In this document: piece by piece, positions 1 through 7,141 of the stretch
Numbering within the stretch: position 1 is the first letter of the stretch
Layout of the letters: every line of letters starts with the position of its first letter
IMG/VR virus record: IMGVR_UViG_3300046533_000369
Location: 1-56,355 of that record
DNA from: a virus
Reading direction: 5' to 3' (one strand)
DNA length: 56,355 bases
Program-made: the position numbers and the translations under genes
Notes under the pieces: model-generated
What the model was told of the DNA's origin: nothing
Database searches by the model: none
The model's input: only the letters and a program-made list of their open reading frames with translations

Positions 1-12
1 CCCTCCTCTTTC
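1..12 (-). promoter_or_regulatory. Strong Shine-Dalgarno sequence at the left edge
   Basis: Read on the minus strand, the last bases before the edge are GAAAGAGGAGGG, a near-perfect ribosome binding site. It implies that another minus-strand gene starts a few bases beyond the window. From gene order, the major capsid gene is the best guess; that part is inference. Confidence 0.55.
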
Positions 13-55
13 AAGGAAGACCTGCTATGCCACACCGGGGGCTAGGGGAGGTCCG

Positions 56-86
56 AAAAATACGGCTTCTCACAGCGGGGAGAAGC
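56..86 (-). terminator. Rho-independent terminator, second of a tandem pair
   Basis: On the minus strand GCTTCTC and GAGAAGC form a 7-bp stem (86-80 and 71-65) around an 8-nt loop. A CGTA spacer and five T residues (60-56) follow. It lies about 30 bp beyond the first terminator, so read-through into the next gene would be restricted twice. Confidence 0.65.
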
Positions 87-107
87 GAGTACACGTTTTG
101 TACATCC

Positions 108-133
108 AAAAATACGGCGCCGTCAAGCGCCGT
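108..133 (-). terminator. Rho-independent terminator, first of a tandem pair
   Basis: On the minus strand ACGGCGC (133-127) pairs with GCGCCGT (120-114) around the loop TTGACG, followed by A and TTTTT (112-108). It begins inside the TGA stop of the 193-residue gene, so termination is immediate. Both tandem terminators end in the same CGTATTTTT tail. Confidence 0.75.
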
Positions 134-714
134 CAATTATTTGGCACCGGCATGGCCTCGTAAGTCTTGCCGAGACGGGTCAAGGGTTCACCCTTGTTGT
201 CGCGCCCAAACTGGCCCGGAGGCGCCGCAGTAAGCTGCTCTTCCTTGATGCGAACCTGGCGGCGGGCCTTGTCGCGCTCAAGCTGCTTGGCCTCCAGCGT
301 GATTTCGAGCGGGCGCTCCATAAGCTGCATGCCGCGCCGCATTACAGTCTTTTCCTTAGTGCCGCGAGGCATCAATTCGGGATGTCGATCCGACGGCACC
401 GGCTCCCAGCCCGTGCGGGCCAGAGTGACCTGATAGGACGACTGCTCTTCGTTGAGGATCGAGAACAGCTTCCACTCGTATGACCACCCTTCCGGAATGA
501 TCGCGGGGTTGATGTAAAATTCATCGGCGCCCTCGTCGAGAACGCCGTTAGTGAAGTGGCCGCGCAATTCCAAGGTGCGCCGGGCGGCGCGGTCCATCGA
601 GGTTTCGACCGGCTGGCGAAGCGGCGGGCGCTCAATGAAAGAAGGCGCCTGCATGGCCTCTTCAACTCTCGGCTCTTGGGTGGTGAAACGCTGCGGAGGC
701 GGACGGTTGACCAT
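133..714 (-). CDS. Hypothetical phage structural-region protein, 193 aa
   Basis: No enzymatic motif is seen. The proline-rich N-terminus is followed by an Arg/Glu-rich middle, a stretch with DEFYINPAIIPEGWSYEWK, and a charged, helical C-terminus (LERDKARRQVRIKEEQL). I chose the ATG at 714 because the longer frame to 816 runs deep into the preceding gene. It is the last gene before the tandem terminators and directly follows the scaffold-like protein. It could therefore be a capsid-associated or accessory head protein; that role is inference from position. Confidence 0.75.
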   Translation of the reverse strand: MVNRPPPQRFTTQEPRVEEAMQAPSFIERPPLRQPVETSMDRAARRTLELRGHFTNGVLDEGADEFYINPAIIPEGWSYEWKLFSILNEEQSSYQVTLARTGWEPVPSDRHPELMPRGTKEKTVMRRGMQLMERPLEITLEAKQLERDKARRQVRIKEEQLTAAPPGQFGRDNKGEPLTRLGKTYEAMPVPNN

Positions 715-724
715 TATCTTTTCC

Positions 725-1570
725 TCAATGCATGCGCCCAGCTTTGCGCATTTCCTCTTTGGCCTTGGCGTATTCCTGCTCGGACATGCCAGAGATCTCG
801 GCGTATTCGCGCTCAAGCGGCGTCAGCACGGCGCTCCTGCCGCTCGACCCACGGCTGACAGGCGCAGCCGGCGGGGCCGATTCACGCTGCGGCGCCGCCT
901 TGGCGGACATGGCCTGCGGATCGTCGGCGCCGGTGTCCAAATCTTGGCCTGCGGGCCTGTCGTAGACGAGCGCCTCGACCGAGCGAAAATAATCGTCCGT
1001 GTCGGGATCGATGTCGCGAGCGACCGTGATGTTGTGGGCGGCGACCATCTTGGCGTAAAGCTTCTTGTCGCGGGCGCATTCCGGATGCGCGCGGACCCAG
1101 GCGGCGGATTTCGCCGTCAACTGGCTCGCCAATTCCTCGACGGGATCGATGATCGTCTTGATCGGCTGCGGCGGCGCCGGCGCCGGCTGCGCCTCCATTG
1201 ACGCCTTGCCGTTTTCAAGCTGCAGCAGGCGGGCCGAATTGTCGCCAAGCTGCGACTGAAATTCAGCGGCGTTGTCAAAATCGCCATTGCGCATCGCTTC
1301 AGCGTAAGCGGCCTTCAGGGCGTTGGTGTGCTCCTTGACCCGCTCGATGGCGCTGATCACCAGTTTAAGCTCGTTGTCGGCCACTTCGACCTGCGCGCCG
1401 TGTGCGGTGGTCGCGTATTCGTTGGCGCGGCGTTCCGCCTCGATGCGCGCGGCGCGCTCGCGGTCGAGTTGCGCCCGCAGTTCGACCAGCGGATCGCGCT
1501 CTTCCTTGCCGCCATGCTCCCAATCGGTGTTCGGATCGAAGGCCGGGATGCTATTCGGATCTTTCGCCAT
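725..1570 (-). CDS. Putative capsid scaffolding-like protein, 281 aa
   Basis: A hydrophilic, helix-rich, acidic protein with no catalytic motif. Residues about 20-90 are heptad-like and charged (LRAQLDRERAARIEAERRA), a Pro/Ala-rich linker follows near 125-140, and the C-terminus is basic and helical. This composition, and the place between portal-side genes and the expected capsid gene, fit a scaffolding protein of podovirus heads. The ATG at 1570 follows a GGTGAG ribosome binding site. The frame extends upstream to 1639, but that part overlaps the co-chaperonin gene. No homologue was checked, so the role is inferred. Confidence 0.7.
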   Translation of the reverse strand: MAKDPNSIPAFDPNTDWEHGGKEERDPLVELRAQLDRERAARIEAERRANEYATTAHGAQVEVADNELKLVISAIERVKEHTNALKAAYAEAMRNGDFDNAAEFQSQLGDNSARLLQLENGKASMEAQPAPAPPQPIKTIIDPVEELASQLTAKSAAWVRAHPECARDKKLYAKMVAAHNITVARDIDPDTDDYFRSVEALVYDRPAGQDLDTGADDPQAMSAKAAPQRESAPPAAPVSRGSSGRSAVLTPLEREYAEISGMSEQEYAKAKEEMRKAGRMH

Positions 1571-1575
1571 GTCGC

Positions 1576-1962
1576 TCACCAAATGAGATCGGGGCTGCTG
1601 ATGCGCCCCTTGACAGCCGTATCGGTCAGGATGCGGCACAGAACGCCGCTGACGGTGATGTTCCAGCCATCCGAGGGGCGAAACAGGATCCAGTCATGCA
1701 GTTCGATGTCAGGGAACTGCCATTCGCCGCCGCTGATGAAAGCCTGGGGGCCTTTCTTGACGACGAGGCCCAGTTTGGACTGGAAACGATCCTCGTTGAG
1801 GGTCTGCTGGGCCAGGAACAGGCCGCTCTTGGTCTTTTCGGGCCTGATGTAGACCGCGACCAGCAACTGATTGTGGAAAAGTTCGACCCCTGACAGATCA
1901 CCAAGCTCATCCAGAAGCTTCAGGCGAGGTTCCAGTTCATGTTGCATTTCGGCAAAGGCCAT
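1576..1962 (-). CDS. GroES-like co-chaperonin, 128 aa
   Basis: Resembles the Cpn10/GroES fold (compare T4 gp31). Residues about 33-55 read LLVAVYIRPEKTKSGLFLAQ, matching the start of GroES followed by the mobile loop, with LFL in the place of the IVL tripeptide that docks on GroEL. Later strands (LGLVVKKGPQAF, then WILFRPSDGW) fit the beta-barrel. An extra N-terminal segment of about 30 residues is unlike bacterial GroES. The ATG at 1962 has AGGAG six bases upstream; a GTG start at 1980 is possible. It lies just before the scaffold-like gene, which suggests a role in folding the capsid protein with host GroEL. Confidence 0.75.
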   Translation of the reverse strand: MAFAEMQHELEPRLKLLDELGDLSGVELFHNQLLVAVYIRPEKTKSGLFLAQQTLNEDRFQSKLGLVVKKGPQAFISGGEWQFPDIELHDWILFRPSDGWNITVSGVLCRILTDTAVKGRISSPDLIW

Positions 1963-2019
1963 GCGCGTCTCCTGTGACACGCAATTACTCGCACACTGTC
2001 AGTGCGCTGACAATAGGAT

Positions 2020-2232
2020 TTAGAGGCCGCGCTCGCGGTCGTTGGCCTTCTGCTCGGCCTCATCGACGGTGTCGATGGCGTTGTTGAGGCCGCGTATGAC
2101 GCCAACCGCCTCGCGATAGGCTTCGAAGGTCGTCATGCTGGCGCCGTATGCGAGGTCGTTCTTTTGAGCTTCGATCTGCTCGCGCAGGAGCTTCTTCAGT
2201 TCTTCGGCAAAAACGCTTTTGAAAGTCTGCAT
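2020..2232 (-). CDS. Small helical hypothetical protein, 70 aa
   Basis: A charged, all-helical protein (FAEELKKLLREQIEAQKNDL, then IDTVDEAEQKANDRERGL) that probably forms coiled coils. No known domain is recognised. It lies just upstream of the co-chaperonin gene in the head-assembly cluster and is separated from it by a 57-bp gap with a CTGTCAG/CTGACAG inverted repeat. The ribosome binding site before 2232 is weak. A minor head or assembly role is only a positional guess. Confidence 0.65.
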   Translation of the reverse strand: MQTFKSVFAEELKKLLREQIEAQKNDLAYGASMTTFEAYREAVGVIRGLNNAIDTVDEAEQKANDRERGL

Positions 2233-2293
2233 TAGGGCTTGAACCTGATTTGTTCCTGATGTAAGACAAGCTCAAGGTGACGACCGAGGGTAT

Positions 2294-2330
2294 GAGGGCC
2301 GCTTCCACGGATGTACTGGAAGCGGCCCTC
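2294..2330. terminator. 13-bp perfect hairpin at the end of the GHPDQGLP-repeat gene
   Basis: GAGGGCCGCTTCC (2294-2306) pairs perfectly with GGAAGCGGCCCTC (2318-2330) around an 11-nt loop. It sits just downstream of the minus-strand gene ending at 2338. The T-rich tail (TGTGTTTT) is on the plus-strand side and the minus side has none, so its polarity as a terminator is uncertain. Confidence 0.55.
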
Positions 2331-2337
2331 TGTGTTT

Positions 2338-3027
2338 TCAGACCGGCGTCGGCTGGGTTCCCCAGTCGGCCTTCACCTCAAACACCCAGGCAAAACCAGT
2401 CTTGCCGACGCCTTCGCCGCCATCGGGGCACTTTTTCGGTCGCGCCTGCGGGAAGGCTTCGACCGCGACCCAATGACCGCCAGGCACAGGCGCATCGCCT
2501 TTCGGCTCTGCGACCGGAAGATCATCCGAACCCTGCAGCCAGCCAACCGCCTTGGTTTCGCCGTCAACCACCACGCAAATCCTGCCGGGGCGATGGGGCG
2601 CGCCAGTCGGCAGCGTTTCGCCTTCAGGCAGCGCGATGGCTTGCACCACGGGAATGCGCGGCACGGGAATAGGATGGCCGGGAGGGGCCGGAAGAATTGG
2701 ACCCTGTGAGGGATAAACCGGCAAGCCGGGCAGGCTGTTGTCGGGATGACCGTAGCCAGGCAATCCTTGATCCGGATGACCGTAGCCGGGCAGGCCCTGA
2801 TCGGGACGCGGGCGCCTGCCGGGAAGATCGTGATCGGGATGACCGTGACCAGGCAAACCCTGATCGGGATGTCCGTAGCCAGGCAAATCCTGATCGGGAT
2901 GGCCGTAGCCGGGAAGGCCCTGATCGGGATGACCGCCAAAGCCAGGGCGCCCAAAGCCGGGATCGACCGAGCCGGCCACGTCACCGATCTCGGCCACTCC
3001 ACGAATTACAACATGACGAAGCACCAT
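2338..3027 (-). CDS. Gly/Pro-rich protein with GHPDQGLPGY tandem repeats, 229 aa
   Basis: Residues about 31-101 contain seven imperfect copies of a 10-residue unit GHPDQGLPGY. A proline-rich linker follows (PAPPGHPIPVPRIP), then a folded-looking C-terminal domain of about 100 residues with GRICVVVDGETKAVGWL. I chose the ATG at 3027, which has AGGAG seven bases upstream; the frame also has a TTG just before it. The function is not recognised. Repeats of this kind suggest an extended, possibly virion-surface, segment, but that is inference. Confidence 0.7.
   Translation of the reverse strand: MVLRHVVIRGVAEIGDVAGSVDPGFGRPGFGGHPDQGLPGYGHPDQDLPGYGHPDQGLPGHGHPDHDLPGRRPRPDQGLPGYGHPDQGLPGYGHPDNSLPGLPVYPSQGPILPAPPGHPIPVPRIPVVQAIALPEGETLPTGAPHRPGRICVVVDGETKAVGWLQGSDDLPVAEPKGDAPVPGGHWVAVEAFPQARPKKCPDGGEGVGKTGFAWVFEVKADWGTQPTPV
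2725..2937 (-). repeat. 30-bp coding tandem repeats (seven units)
   Basis: Imperfect 30-bp units encode GHPDQGLPGY in the 229-residue protein. On the plus strand they appear as repeated ATCGGGATGACCGTAGCC-type strings. Units differ by substitutions (Q to H or N, G to D), and one unit is diverged (RRPRPDQGLP). Length change by slippage is likely. Confidence 0.85.
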
Positions 3028-3045
3028 CAACTTTCTCCTATTTGA

Positions 3046-3315
3046 TTACCTGCCTTGGCAGAAGCGGCGATAGCGACGGCAGTTGCCGTAACCTTCCTCG
3101 CCGCGCTCTTCCTTGTATTCGCAAGCGCGCCGCAGTTCCTCGCACTGCCCGCCCCAGCCGCGCTCGCGGCCAGGACTTACCGCAACGCCGCCTGGCCCAA
3201 TCTCGATAGACTGAGCACGAGCCGAAATGACAAAGCCGGCAAAAGCGAACAGCAGGAGGAGGATCCCCAAAGCGACAACAAGCGCGTGATCGACAACAGA
3301 CTTTTCGAAGCTCAC
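3046..3315 (-). CDS. Small secreted or membrane-anchored Cys-containing protein, 89 aa
   Basis: Residues about 10-32 are a hydrophobic helix (LVVALGILLLLFAFAGFVIS) ending in ARAQS, so it is either a signal peptide or an anchor. The remainder is short and charged with four Cys (CEELRRACEY, then NCRRYRRFCQ). The GTG start at 3315 overlaps the TGA of the previous gene (GTGA) and has a strong AAAGGAGG site upstream. The hydrophobic N-terminus plus charged Cys tail could suit a spanin-like or periplasmic role, but no family is recognised. Confidence 0.7.
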   Translation of the reverse strand: MSFEKSVVDHALVVALGILLLLFAFAGFVISARAQSIEIGPGGVAVSPGRERGWGGQCEELRRACEYKEERGEEGYGNCRRYRRFCQGR

Positions 3316-4592
3316 TTCCCACCTCCTTTGGCTGGAACCAGGCCATAAGACCTGATCTTCTGCAGACGGCCTTTGCCGCCGCCCGATCCATCGTCAATCG
3401 GATAGGCTCGACCGCCATGCTTGCGGCCCATCGGCCCGCCCGGAGGCGGCATCGGCATCGGCGGGGGCGCGCCCGGCGGTCCCTGCATGCCTGGAGGTCC
3501 AGCCATCGGCGGGGGCGGGGGCGCGGGAGGCGGCACAGGAACCGCCCCCGGCCCCGGCGGCGGCCCGGCCAGGGGAGGAGGTCCGCCAGCATCGGGAGGA
3601 GAGGCGCCGCCAGGTTGCCCAATGACAATATTGATGTTCGTCCTGCCCTTGGTCTTGCCGCCCTTGGCGTAACCGTCGCGCGGGCCGAGCTTGATGTTGG
3701 GGGCGTAGACGCCGCCGCCTTCCTTGCGGGCCTTGCCGCCGCGCTTGGCGCCGAGGCCTGGAGGCGGGCCGGCCTGCTCATCGGGGGGCGGGCCGGCCTC
3801 ATCATCAGCACCCGGAGGCGGCATCGGCGGCGCCTTGTGCTTCTTCGACTTTTTATGCTGGTGCTCCAGCGCGCTGATCAGCGCATCCAGCTTGCCCGAA
3901 TCCTGGTCCGTTCCGGAAGGTGAAGCTTCGGGCGGGCCGGGAGGCGGACCGGCGTCCGCCGGCGACGGGATCGGTCCGCCGTCGGCCTTGTGGTGTGCGA
4001 CCAGCTTCTTGGCGCATTTCTCGTCTTCGGCCTTGTGCGGGTGACCGCCCTTCGCCATGCCGAACATATGGCCGCTGCCACTGCCCGCCGAAACGCCCAA
4101 GGCGTTGGTCGGCACGTTGCCGCCGACTCTATTGTTGGCGTCGATGGCCTGCATGGCGTTCGCAGCCGCCTGATTGTTGACAGCAGTCTGGCCGCCAATC
4201 GGGCCATTGCCGCCGCCGCCAAATCTGCCGGTCCTGCCGCCTTTCTTCATGCCGCCTTCACGCTTGACGTAGCCGTCGCGCTTCTCGTTGGCTTCCTTGA
4301 CGTCGCTATTGTAGATGGCGTTGCCGAACATGGAACTGGCGTTGGCCGCGCCCCCGCCCTTGCGCGCAACGCGCCCGCCATGCTTGAAAGCCGCCGCGCC
4401 CATGACGGCGCCGCCGCTCTTATACGCTCGCCTGGAGACGGGTCGCAGGCCCTCCTGCTTATCGGCGTGAATTGGATCCTGCTCGACAGGGCCGAAATCG
4501 CTGCAATCGACTTTGCCTGCGGACGTGGCCGTCCCCAAACGCTCGGCCTTAGCCCGCATCGCGGCGCGGTATGTTTTGGCTTGTTCGGACAT
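3312..4592 (-). CDS. Gly/Pro/Lys-rich low-complexity structural-region protein, 426 aa
   Basis: Composition is extreme: Gly- and Lys-rich segments (GGRVARKGGG, MKKGGRTGRFGGGG) alternate with long poly-Pro tracts (PPAPPPPPMAGPPGM). The first 60 residues are the most ordinary part (KTYRAAMRAKAERLGTATSA). The ATG at 4592 has GAGAGGA upstream. No catalytic motif is visible. It lies in the portal-to-scaffold interval and is probably intrinsically disordered; similar disordered proteins occur among phage head genes. A nucleic-acid-binding or packaged role is possible because of the high basic content. Confidence 0.75.
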   Translation of the reverse strand: MSEQAKTYRAAMRAKAERLGTATSAGKVDCSDFGPVEQDPIHADKQEGLRPVSRRAYKSGGAVMGAAAFKHGGRVARKGGGAANASSMFGNAIYNSDVKEANEKRDGYVKREGGMKKGGRTGRFGGGGNGPIGGQTAVNNQAAANAMQAIDANNRVGGNVPTNALGVSAGSGSGHMFGMAKGGHPHKAEDEKCAKKLVAHHKADGGPIPSPADAGPPPGPPEASPSGTDQDSGKLDALISALEHQHKKSKKHKAPPMPPPGADDEAGPPPDEQAGPPPGLGAKRGGKARKEGGGVYAPNIKLGPRDGYAKGGKTKGRTNINIVIGQPGGASPPDAGGPPPLAGPPPGPGAVPVPPPAPPPPPMAGPPGMQGPPGAPPPMPMPPPGGPMGRKHGGRAYPIDDGSGGGKGRLQKIRSYGLVPAKGGGK

Positions 4593-4634
4593 CGATATGG
4601 TCCTCTCGGTTTACGGCTTACCGGAGCCGTGGGG

Positions 4635-4889
4635 TTATGACTTGGGTAGCTTCAAGCCACCGGAGCCAATCAGGCACTGAATCAGATCGAACACAACATA
4701 GATCACGAAGATCACGATCACCGCCCAGACGATAATTTTGACGATTTGCAGGATGACGCCGACGGCGCCGCCCAGATCCCCGACTTGGGCCAGCACCCAA
4801 GGCACGAAAAGCTGGAGGATGGCGATCAGGGCGCCGACGATGACAACCCAAATGAGCAAATTCTCAAGCCAGGCGAGCGAGAAACACAT
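4635..4889 (-). CDS. Small integral membrane protein, holin candidate, 84 aa
   Basis: Two hydrophobic helices are evident: LIWVVIVGALIAILQLFVPW (about 10-29) and IVKIIVWAVIVIFVIYVVFD (about 48-67). They are separated by a short loop and followed by a short polar tail. AAGG lies nine bases before the ATG at 4889; the frame opens at 4898, where the same AAGG would be too close. Size and topology fit a class II holin, but many phage membrane proteins look like this and no lysin is adjacent. Confidence 0.7.
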   Translation of the reverse strand: MCFSLAWLENLLIWVVIVGALIAILQLFVPWVLAQVGDLGGAVGVILQIVKIIVWAVIVIFVIYVVFDLIQCLIGSGGLKLPKS

Positions 4890-4924
4890 CGGCGTCATCC
4901 TTCTAGCTAAATCACCGTATCAGG

Positions 4925-7141
4925 TTACCGGGGCCGTGTCGCGGCCAATGCTTTGTCGATCATGCCGCCGCAGGCATAACCTGGCGGCAGGATCAGCCCC
5001 GACTGCCGGGGTGCTTGCGGCGCAGGTGCTCCGGGAGGTCCATTTCCTGTTCCGCCGATAATTCCTTGGGGGGCTGGCCCGCGTGATCCAGGGCCAGGTA
5101 CGAGTCCCGGTCCACTGGCACCCCGAACCGGTGCATCAGGCGTTCCAGAGGTGTCGTGCCACTCCGGTGGCCGGATGCCCCCCGCGAAGTCGTGGATTTC
5201 TTTGCGGACATCGTCGATTCCCTTCTTTCCGTTCTTGTAGTCGTTCCAGATGCTGTCGATATGGGCGTTGTTTTTATCAGTTTTGAAGGTGTCGGGGAAC
5301 AATCCTCTGATCGCCTCCCACGTAATCGATTGCATTTCGCGCGGCAGTATACCGCGCTCTTTGGCGGCTTGGCGATAGGCGTCGGCGTAGAGCGGATAGG
5401 TTCCGTTCACGCCGGTGGCGTTGGAGCCGCCGGCGCCGGGAACGCCCTTGCCGGCGTAGTTGCTGAAATTGTGCGCCACCTCAAGCGAATTGCCCGACAG
5501 CGCGCGCAGCAGGCCGGCGGCGACCGCATGGGTGTCGATGGTGACGTCGCCGTGCTGGGAGTTGGGATCGAGGATGTTATTGTAGAAATTGCGAACCTTG
5601 TGGCGCTCGCCCATCAGGCGGTTCATGAAGGTCGGATCGCCATTGCTCTCGATGGCCTGCACCGCCTTGCCGATTTCGCCCAGCGAACCCCAGCCCGCCC
5701 TCGATGGCGATCCGTCGGCGTTCCGGGCGACCTCGCCAAAATGACCTTCCGGCGTGGCGATCTTGTAGCCGGGATCGCCGTGGGTCTGATCGTGCATCCG
5801 GATCCACAGCGCCTTCATGACCGCGCGCTCGTCGCCGGGAATGTGCTTCATGTCGTCGATGTCGCCCAGCGACTTGCCCCTGATCGCCTGGAAGATTGGC
5901 TCGTTCTTCTCGGTGGCCAGCTTGTCCAGGCCGCGATAGGTGCCCTCCATTTCAGGCGAAAAGGTTTCACCATGATATGCGTTATTGCCGCGCCCCTTCA
6001 TCGCATGCAGGACGCGCTCGGCCAGCGACACGTTCTGAAACCAGTCCTTCTGCGGCGACAGCGCGGCCAGCGCGCCGGCGGCGGACGCCTCCGAGACGCC
6101 GTATTTTTGCGCCCACTCCTTGGCCAGCTTGTTGGCGCCGTCGTACCACAATTTGGACCGCTGCCGGGTTTCGTTGGGCACCTGATCGTGCAGCCACAGC
6201 AGGTTGTCCTTGACGTGATTGATGAAATGCTCGGCCATATCCGGGTTCGACAGCTTCGCCGCCCTTTTCGAAACATTCGGGTAGTGCCGCAGGATATCGA
6301 CGTTCTTGTCGAACAGCGCCGGCGTCGCCCGCAACGCAGCCATGTTGACGGTGCGCGGCCCTGGCCCCAGATCGAGCGGCTTGGCCCCGGTCGCCAGCCG
6401 GGTGTCGATGCGGGCCGGGTGATCGCCCGGCATGATGATCTGGGGAATCGGCGCCAGCGCAGCGCCGCCCTTGGCCATCGGCGCCCCGCCGCCGACGACA
6501 TGCGGCAGCTTGTCATAAAGGCTCTTGGCCGTCAGGAGCGCAGAGTGGATCGCCTTACCGCCTCTCGATGCCATTAGTTCCGCGCTCCCTGCTTGCTGGG
6601 GGTCGAATTGTGCAGTCCTGGCCCGGATATTCGATGGGTCGAACATCACCACTGCGGGGCTTTTGTTTGAAATGCTCGCGCTGCGGCCTCCAGGCTGCAA
6701 TGATCCGTATCGAGCATCGTATTTGACGCCGTCGTAGCCGTGTTCCTGGATGACGCGCTTGGCCTTTTGCGGGCTGACGGCGTCGATATGACCCTGAAGC
6801 GGCGGGGCGAATCGACGCCCCTGCTCATCAGAGTTCCAGTATGGCTTGCGGCCTGTTCCCTTCAGCAGCTTATCGAGAATGGCGTGATGCTCGCCGCCTT
6901 CGGGGATAAGCTGGGTGGCGTCGAGAATATTGCCGCGCACATGAACTGGCGTGACGTTGCCGCCAGGCCCTTCGGCGTAATGGGAGGCAAAATCCGGATT
7001 TTGCGCAAGGTGAACGCCTTCCAGGCCCATTTGCTCGCTGCGCGGAGCGCGCTTGGCGGCGAAAGCCGGCAGATCCTTAGTTGAGCCGTGAAACCACGTC
7101 TGCGACGGATCGAAGCCAAGGGCTTTCGCGCGCTCGTTCAT
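4925..7141 (-). CDS. Large polyvalent protein with N-terminal ADP-ribosyltransferase-like domain, 738 aa
   Basis: Residues about 15-185 resemble the ART fold found in phage polyvalent proteins: WFHGSTKDL, then GVHLAQNPDFASHYA, HGYDGVKYD and VVMFDPSNIRA, ending in ARTAQFDP. A long helical region follows (about 230-640) with WYDGANKLAKEWAQKYGVSE and VTIDTHAVAAGLLRAL, then a Pro/Gly-rich tail. The ATG at 7141 overlaps the portal stop (ATGA), so the two are translationally coupled. It may be a head protein injected with DNA that modifies host targets. The ART assignment is by pattern, and catalytic residues were not verified. Confidence 0.8.
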   Translation of the reverse strand: MNERAKALGFDPSQTWFHGSTKDLPAFAAKRAPRSEQMGLEGVHLAQNPDFASHYAEGPGGNVTPVHVRGNILDATQLIPEGGEHHAILDKLLKGTGRKPYWNSDEQGRRFAPPLQGHIDAVSPQKAKRVIQEHGYDGVKYDARYGSLQPGGRSASISNKSPAVVMFDPSNIRARTAQFDPQQAGSAELMASRGGKAIHSALLTAKSLYDKLPHVVGGGAPMAKGGAALAPIPQIIMPGDHPARIDTRLATGAKPLDLGPGPRTVNMAALRATPALFDKNVDILRHYPNVSKRAAKLSNPDMAEHFINHVKDNLLWLHDQVPNETRQRSKLWYDGANKLAKEWAQKYGVSEASAAGALAALSPQKDWFQNVSLAERVLHAMKGRGNNAYHGETFSPEMEGTYRGLDKLATEKNEPIFQAIRGKSLGDIDDMKHIPGDERAVMKALWIRMHDQTHGDPGYKIATPEGHFGEVARNADGSPSRAGWGSLGEIGKAVQAIESNGDPTFMNRLMGERHKVRNFYNNILDPNSQHGDVTIDTHAVAAGLLRALSGNSLEVAHNFSNYAGKGVPGAGGSNATGVNGTYPLYADAYRQAAKERGILPREMQSITWEAIRGLFPDTFKTDKNNAHIDSIWNDYKNGKKGIDDVRKEIHDFAGGIRPPEWHDTSGTPDAPVRGASGPGLVPGPGSRGPAPQGIIGGTGNGPPGAPAPQAPRQSGLILPPGYACGGMIDKALAATRPR

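Noticed and set aside
2725-2937. CRISPR-like regular repeats
   Set aside because: The repeats are contiguous 30-bp coding units without spacers.
3038-3811. Minus-strand frame of 257 codons, Arg/Ala-rich
   Set aside because: Overlaps two better-supported genes in another frame and has a composition typical of frame-shifted Gly/Pro-rich sequence.
5156-6577. Long plus-strand frame of 473 codons
   Set aside because: Antisense shadow of the ART-domain protein, with no recognisable domain and no start signal.
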